From assembly GCA_035465395.1 (NCBI GenBank), contig DATHRK010000006.1, forward strand, positions 62,001 to 126,000: DNA of 64,000 bases, given 5' to 3'. Positions 60,665-64,000 of this stretch are shown here, one piece after another (position 1 is the first letter of the stretch; each line of letters starts with the position of its first letter). A program made the position numbers and the translations under genes. The stretch comes from DATHRK01 sp035465395. Lineage in GTDB: Bacteria > Gemmatimonadota > Gemmatimonadetes > Longimicrobiales > RSA9. The notes below the pieces were generated by a model. That model saw nothing but the letters and a program-made list of their open reading frames with translations, ran no database searches and was not told where the DNA came from.

Positions 60665-63078
60665 TTACCGGCGTCGTCGTGGCGGCGGATCAGGGCCCGC
60701 AGCCCACCGCGCGGACGATCTCCCGCCGTCGTCAGGTAGCCTGGGTAGGACCCCTCGGGCTCGGCATCTCCGACCACGACGCCGAGAACGACGGCGTCCC
60801 CCCGCCGCAACTGCTCGATCGCCCTCGCAATCTCCCCCTTGTCGGTGACGCCGGCGCGCACGACGAGAATGACGCCGTGCGTGCGGGGGGCCAGGATCGT
60901 GGCGTCGGCGACGGGCAGGACGGGAGGCGCGACCAGAATCAGCGCATCGAACCGAGCTCGCAGCGCGTCGAGCACCCCGTCCGCGCCTGGGTTGTCCAGG
61001 AGCTCCGCCGGATGCGCCGGACGCTCGCCGGCGGCGAGCAGGCTCAGCCCCGGGACGTGGGTAGGTCGCACGGCCCCGTCCACGACCTCGCCGGCCTCCA
61101 GACACTCCCGCCATCCCGGTCCCGCGGGCAACCGGAACAGCCGGTGCTGGCTGGGCTGATGCATGTCGGCGTCGATCAGAAGCGTGCTCCGGCCTCGTTG
61201 CGCAAGCGCGACGGCCAGGTTGGCCGCCGCCACCGACGAGCCTCCGTCCGGCGAGGGGCTGGCCACGACGATCTCACTCGCACCCTCGCCGCCGCGCACG
61301 AAGCCGACGTTCGTGCGCAGGCTCCTGTACGACTCCGCCGCGACCGAGCCCGACGCCTCGGCCACCACGAGGCCGTCGCGCCCGGACAATCCGTTGCGGA
61401 CCGCGAGCGAGGGAATGCGTGCCATGGTCGGCACCCCGTAAAGATCTTCGATCCTGTCCGTCGGTTGGAGCCGGGGGTCTGCCGCGTCGCGCAGGTAGGC
61501 GAGCGCCAGGCCCAGCATCAGCCCCAACACCGCCGCCAGGGCGAGGTTGCGCACTGGTCGGGGGCTGTCGGGCTCCAGTGCCTGGATGGCGTACTCCACG
61601 ATCCGCACGCTCGAGTCGTCGATGGCCGCCGCGACTTCGGCCTCCTTCAGCCGGGTGGACAGGAGCTTGTACAGCTCGCTCAGGAGGTCCGCCTGACGAA
61701 GCAGGCGGGCGAAGCGGATCTGGCGCGCGGGTACGCGCTCGAGCTCGCTTCCGAAGCGACCGAGCGCGTCGTCCAGGGCGGCGATCTGCCTTTCGATCGA
61801 CCCCAGGTAGTTGCGCCCGATCGATGCCAACTGACCCTCGAGCTGGTCGATGCGCTCGTCCAGCGCGATCACGTCCGGGTGGTTGGGAGTGAAGCGGACC
61901 AGGAACTCGTTGCGCGCGCGGTCGGCTTGGATGAGCTCCTCGAGAATCCCCGCGACAGCGTCGTTCCGGAAGAACGTCGGGAAAGACGCGAGGCGTCGGT
62001 AGTCCGGCGGCCCCGAGCCCTGCTCGATGTCGCTGATGAGCTCGCTCAGCGCGGCCCGCTCGGTGTCGAGACCGGTGCGCTCGGTCTCGAGACGGGCGAG
62101 TCGCTCGACCTGAGCCTCGGCCTCCGCGTCGAGCGCCACGATCTGCTCGCCCTCGCGGAAGCCGCGCATCTCCTCCTCGACCGCCTCCAGACGCACGCGG
62201 GTGTCCTCCACCTGCTCCGACAGGAATCCGACGGTGCTCCGCGCGTCGGCGCGGTTGGTCTCGTCCCGGCGCCGGATGAACGCCTGCGCCATGGCGTTGG
62301 GTACCTCGGCCGCGAGCACGATGTCCGTGCTGCGGTAACCTACACGAATGACATCGGCGTCGCGGTCGGGCCGCGTGACGGACATGTCCTCGAACAGATC
62401 CTCGACCGCCTCCTGGAACAGGACCGTCTCAAGGTCGACGGAGGTCGGCAGCGGGTCCCCCTCGCGGTCCCGCCCCCGCGCCAGGTCGGCGAGCACTAAC
62501 GTCCCTCCCGGAATCTCGATGGGCTCGCCCGGAGCAAACTCGCGATCCAACGGAGGCGTGTCCCCACCCGCGGCGCGGATCCGGTACCGGCCTCCCACGG
62601 CGGGGCGGATGCTGTACTCCGCTTCGATCGTGTTGCGGCCGAACTCGAGCGAAGCGAAGAGCAACTCCCTCGGTATCTCTTTGGGATCTTCGACGCGCAC
62701 GTGCAGATCCAGCTCGTCGACCACGTCTTCGGCGGTGGGCCGGGTCCGCAGCATTCGCATCTCCGTCTCGATCTCGCCCCCTCCCGCCAGATTGGTGAGC
62801 GCCTCGAGACCGGACGGCGCGATGAGGCCGCCCTCCTTTTCGTCGACGCGGATCAGCGCGCTCGCGTCCCACACCGGCGCCACAAGCAGCGTGTAGACGG
62901 AAGCCGCGAGAACGGCGACGACGGTGACCCCGACGATGGAACGCCAGCGCCGCGCGATCAGGCTCCGGAAGCGGGGCAGATCCAGCTCCCCCGCCTCCGC
63001 ATCCGGACGGGGCGGGGTTCCGTGGCCCACGGCCGGAAAGCGTTCCGGTCCGATCGGCGTCGGGAGCCGCCGGTTCAT
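60661..63078 (-). CDS. Wzc-like polysaccharide co-polymerase with degenerate tyrosine-kinase domain
   Basis: This 805-residue inner-membrane protein controls chain length or export of surface polysaccharide. A Wzz domain opens it, with membrane helices near residues 47-67 and 512-530 flanking a long periplasmic coiled-coil region. A cytoplasmic BY-kinase-like domain follows. In that domain the Walker A lysine is lost: the expected GEGKS/T reads DGGSS near residue 609. The Walker B aspartate is also lost (LILVAPPV in place of a VIIDTPPV-type stretch, near residue 716). The A' motif LLIDADMHQP is kept. The C-terminus lacks a tyrosine cluster. The frame is intact, so it looks like a working co-polymerase without kinase activity. 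It overlaps the Wza-like gene (ATGA). Confidence 0.9.
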   Translation of the reverse strand: MNRRLPTPIGPERFPAVGHGTPPRPDAEAGELDLPRFRSLIARRWRSIVGVTVVAVLAASVYTLLVAPVWDASALIRVDEKEGGLIAPSGLEALTNLAGGGEIETEMRMLRTRPTAEDVVDELDLHVRVEDPKEIPRELLFASLEFGRNTIEAEYSIRPAVGGRYRIRAAGGDTPPLDREFAPGEPIEIPGGTLVLADLARGRDREGDPLPTSVDLETVLFQEAVEDLFEDMSVTRPDRDADVIRVGYRSTDIVLAAEVPNAMAQAFIRRRDETNRADARSTVGFLSEQVEDTRVRLEAVEEEMRGFREGEQIVALDAEAEAQVERLARLETERTGLDTERAALSELISDIEQGSGPPDYRRLASFPTFFRNDAVAGILEELIQADRARNEFLVRFTPNHPDVIALDERIDQLEGQLASIGRNYLGSIERQIAALDDALGRFGSELERVPARQIRFARLLRQADLLSELYKLLSTRLKEAEVAAAIDDSSVRIVEYAIQALEPDSPRPVRNLALAAVLGLMLGLALAYLRDAADPRLQPTDRIEDLYGVPTMARIPSLAVRNGLSGRDGLVVAEASGSVAAESYRSLRTNVGFVRGGEGASEIVVASPSPDGGSSVAAANLAVALAQRGRSTLLIDADMHQPSQHRLFRLPAGPGWRECLEAGEVVDGAVRPTHVPGLSLLAAGERPAHPAELLDNPGADGVLDALRARFDALILVAPPVLPVADATILAPRTHGVILVVRAGVTDKGEIARAIEQLRRGDAVVLGVVVGDAEPEGSYPGYLTTAGDRPRGGLRALIRRHDDAGN

Positions 63079-63737
63079 CGGATGAGCGCCGTCGTGATGA
63101 CGGCCGCGGCAGCGATGAGACTCCCCAGGAGCGCGCCCGAGCTCCGTGACAGCCAACTCTTTTCCCCGACGATGATCTCGTCGCCCGACCGGATATCGAC
63201 GTTGGTGATGGAGGTGTCGCTGTCCAGCCTACGGAGGACGGCGCCGCCCCGCAGCAGCCGGACGTCCGCGGCGTTCCCCGAGGGCGCTACGCCGCCGGCG
63301 AGCCCCAACAGCTCTCTCAGCGTCACCGTGGGGTCGATCGAGTAGACGCCTGGCGCGTTCACCGCACCGAGCACCGTGACGCGCCGCAGAACGCGAAGCT
63401 CGATAGATGGGTTCTGCAGGTACGCTCGGAAGTCGCGCAGCAGGTCGTCGCGCAGGGCTTCCGCGTCCCGCCCTTCGACACGCCGGTCACCGAGCAGAGG
63501 GAAGGTCACGAAGCCCCGGTCGTCGATCGTGTACGTCCCCGACAGATCCGGCTCCCTCCAGATCTGGAGAGCGATCGCGTCCCCCGGCCGCAGGCCGGCC
63601 GTCGTCGCTGCGACGGGCGCCGGCTCGATGGGGGCCATGGGCTCGCCCCGGCACCCGGCGAGGGCGATCACGACCACGCCCATGCCGAGGGTGCGGACGG
63701 TGCGTGGGAGGCCTGCCCTGCGGTGCTGAATCGACAT
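63075..63737 (-). CDS. Wza-like polysaccharide export lipoprotein
   Basis: This 220-residue polysaccharide export protein has an N-terminal lipoprotein signal (lipobox ALAGC). A Poly_export domain follows (LRPGDAIALQIWREPDLSGTYTIDDRGFVTFPLLG), then a SLBB-type region (VTVLGAVNAPGVYSIDPTVTLRELLGLAGG). A hydrophobic C-terminal helix (SSGALLGSLIAAAAVITTALI) would span the membrane. It is shorter than enterobacterial Wza (about 380 residues), with one SLBB unit visible. The ATG at 63737 is preferred over an upstream TTG at 63746, because a TAGCTT box ends exactly 7 bases before it. Confidence 0.9.
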   Translation of the reverse strand: MSIQHRRAGLPRTVRTLGMGVVVIALAGCRGEPMAPIEPAPVAATTAGLRPGDAIALQIWREPDLSGTYTIDDRGFVTFPLLGDRRVEGRDAEALRDDLLRDFRAYLQNPSIELRVLRRVTVLGAVNAPGVYSIDPTVTLRELLGLAGGVAPSGNAADVRLLRGGAVLRRLDSDTSITNVDIRSGDEIIVGEKSWLSRSSGALLGSLIAAAAVITTALIR

Positions 63738-63744
63738 GCGGGCC

Positions 63745-63773
63745 AAGCTACGGCTGGTGCCCAGTGGCCGCCA
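63745..63773 (-). promoter_or_regulatory. Possible leaderless promoter for the wza-wzc operon
   Basis: TAGCTT (63750-63745) ends 7 bases before the ATG at 63737. TGGCGG (63773-63768) lies 17 bases upstream, matching the arrangement at 59413-59441. Confidence 0.4.
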
Positions 63774-63778
63774 CGGCG

Positions 63779-64000
63779 TCAGTCCTGGGCCGACGCCACG
63801 GTAGGCGGGCGGCCGAGGCGGTGGAGGATGCCCGACGCGACCACGCCGTACACCAGCAAGACCGCCGACGCGGCGGCAAACGTGACCAGCGTCAGGCGGA
63901 ACAAGGTCGCTGCTCCCACGACGGCGATCGCGGCTGTCGGCGCCATCAAGACCCTGACCGGCATCGACAGGTGTCGCAATGCCACGATCGACGCTGCCAC
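63779..64000 (-). CDS. Membrane protein, C-terminal part (partial; 5' end off window)
   Basis: The last 73 residues of a larger protein are present, open to the window edge. They contain two long hydrophobic helices (VRVLMAPTAAIAVVGAATLF and a second with LTLVTFAAASAVLLVYGVV) and a short polar tail. Its place upstream of wza suggests a flippase, polymerase or O-antigen ligase of the polysaccharide locus, but the fragment is too short to choose. Confidence 0.6.
   Translation of the reverse strand: MAASIVALRHLSMPVRVLMAPTAAIAVVGAATLFRLTLVTFAAASAVLLVYGVVASGILHRLGRPPTVASAQD

Noticed and set aside
60661..63078. wzc as a decaying pseudogene
   Set aside because: The frame is intact, start and stop are coupled to neighbours, and only catalytic motifs differ. 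This fits a specialised pseudokinase better than decay.

Overview
The window is GC-rich bacterial chromosome from a diderm organism. It encodes LptD, TolQRB-Pal, a LolA-like protein, Wza/Wzi-type export proteins and many lipoproteins. Gene content and order, high GC, and the very long acidic TPR proteins suggest Gemmatimonadota or a near relative; this is inference, because no rRNA or tRNA gene is present. Almost everything lies on the minus strand. Only three transcription units run on the plus strand: 14868-16727, 39288-40799 and 44328-46255.

Region 1 (1-14741, minus). A promoter at 14740-14769 appears to drive a long run: TPR protein, aroQ, accB, accC, ftsK, a lolA-like lipoprotein, rimO, hemL, a SpoIID-domain lipoprotein, a small outer-membrane protein and a Gfo/Idh oxidoreductase. 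The ribosomal protein L31 gene with an acidic tail follows behind its own promoter and runs off the window. A SurA/PpiD-like folding factor is divergent from this run and ends at a strong hairpin terminator.

Region 2 (16803-39158, minus). This is a core envelope and metabolism block: tatA, a DUF4321 protein and a polyprenyl diphosphate synthase, then a second long TPR protein. Next come two histidine-degradation enzymes (glutamate formimidoyltransferase, HutH), lptD, tatC and nrdR. A full tolQ-tolR-tonB/tolA-tolB-pal-cpoB cluster follows, then a sugar-nucleotide epimerase, hemA, a CcsA/HemX membrane protein, a LysM protein, hemB, rimI and tsaB. With hemL in region 1, three genes of the C5 tetrapyrrole pathway are present.

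Region 3 (39288-64000). This is a surface-polysaccharide region interleaved with housekeeping genes. It holds a Wzi-like outer-membrane protein, tsaE, uvrB, a CpsB/YwqE-type phosphatase, two sugar-nucleotide SDR enzymes on the plus strand, UDP-glucose dehydrogenase, a DegT aminotransferase and Rel. The polysaccharide operon follows: wecB, a WecA-like initiating transferase, a heparinase-family protein, an SDR epimerase, a glycosyltransferase, a fused dehydrogenase/Gfo-Idh protein, a second glycosyltransferase, a Wzc-like protein whose ATPase motifs are degenerate, a Wza-like lipoprotein, and the 3' end of a membrane protein.

Two regularities stand out. First, 23 gene junctions are exact 4-base stop/start overlaps (mostly GTGA or ATGA); this revealed that the glycosyltransferase ending at 59453 most likely begins with a CTG codon at 60664. 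Second, operon-leading genes are preceded by a -10-like box of the form TAnnTT, and in four cases an AT-rich box sits exactly 7 bases before the ATG, the signature of leaderless transcripts. No mobile element, CRISPR array, tRNA or rRNA was seen.
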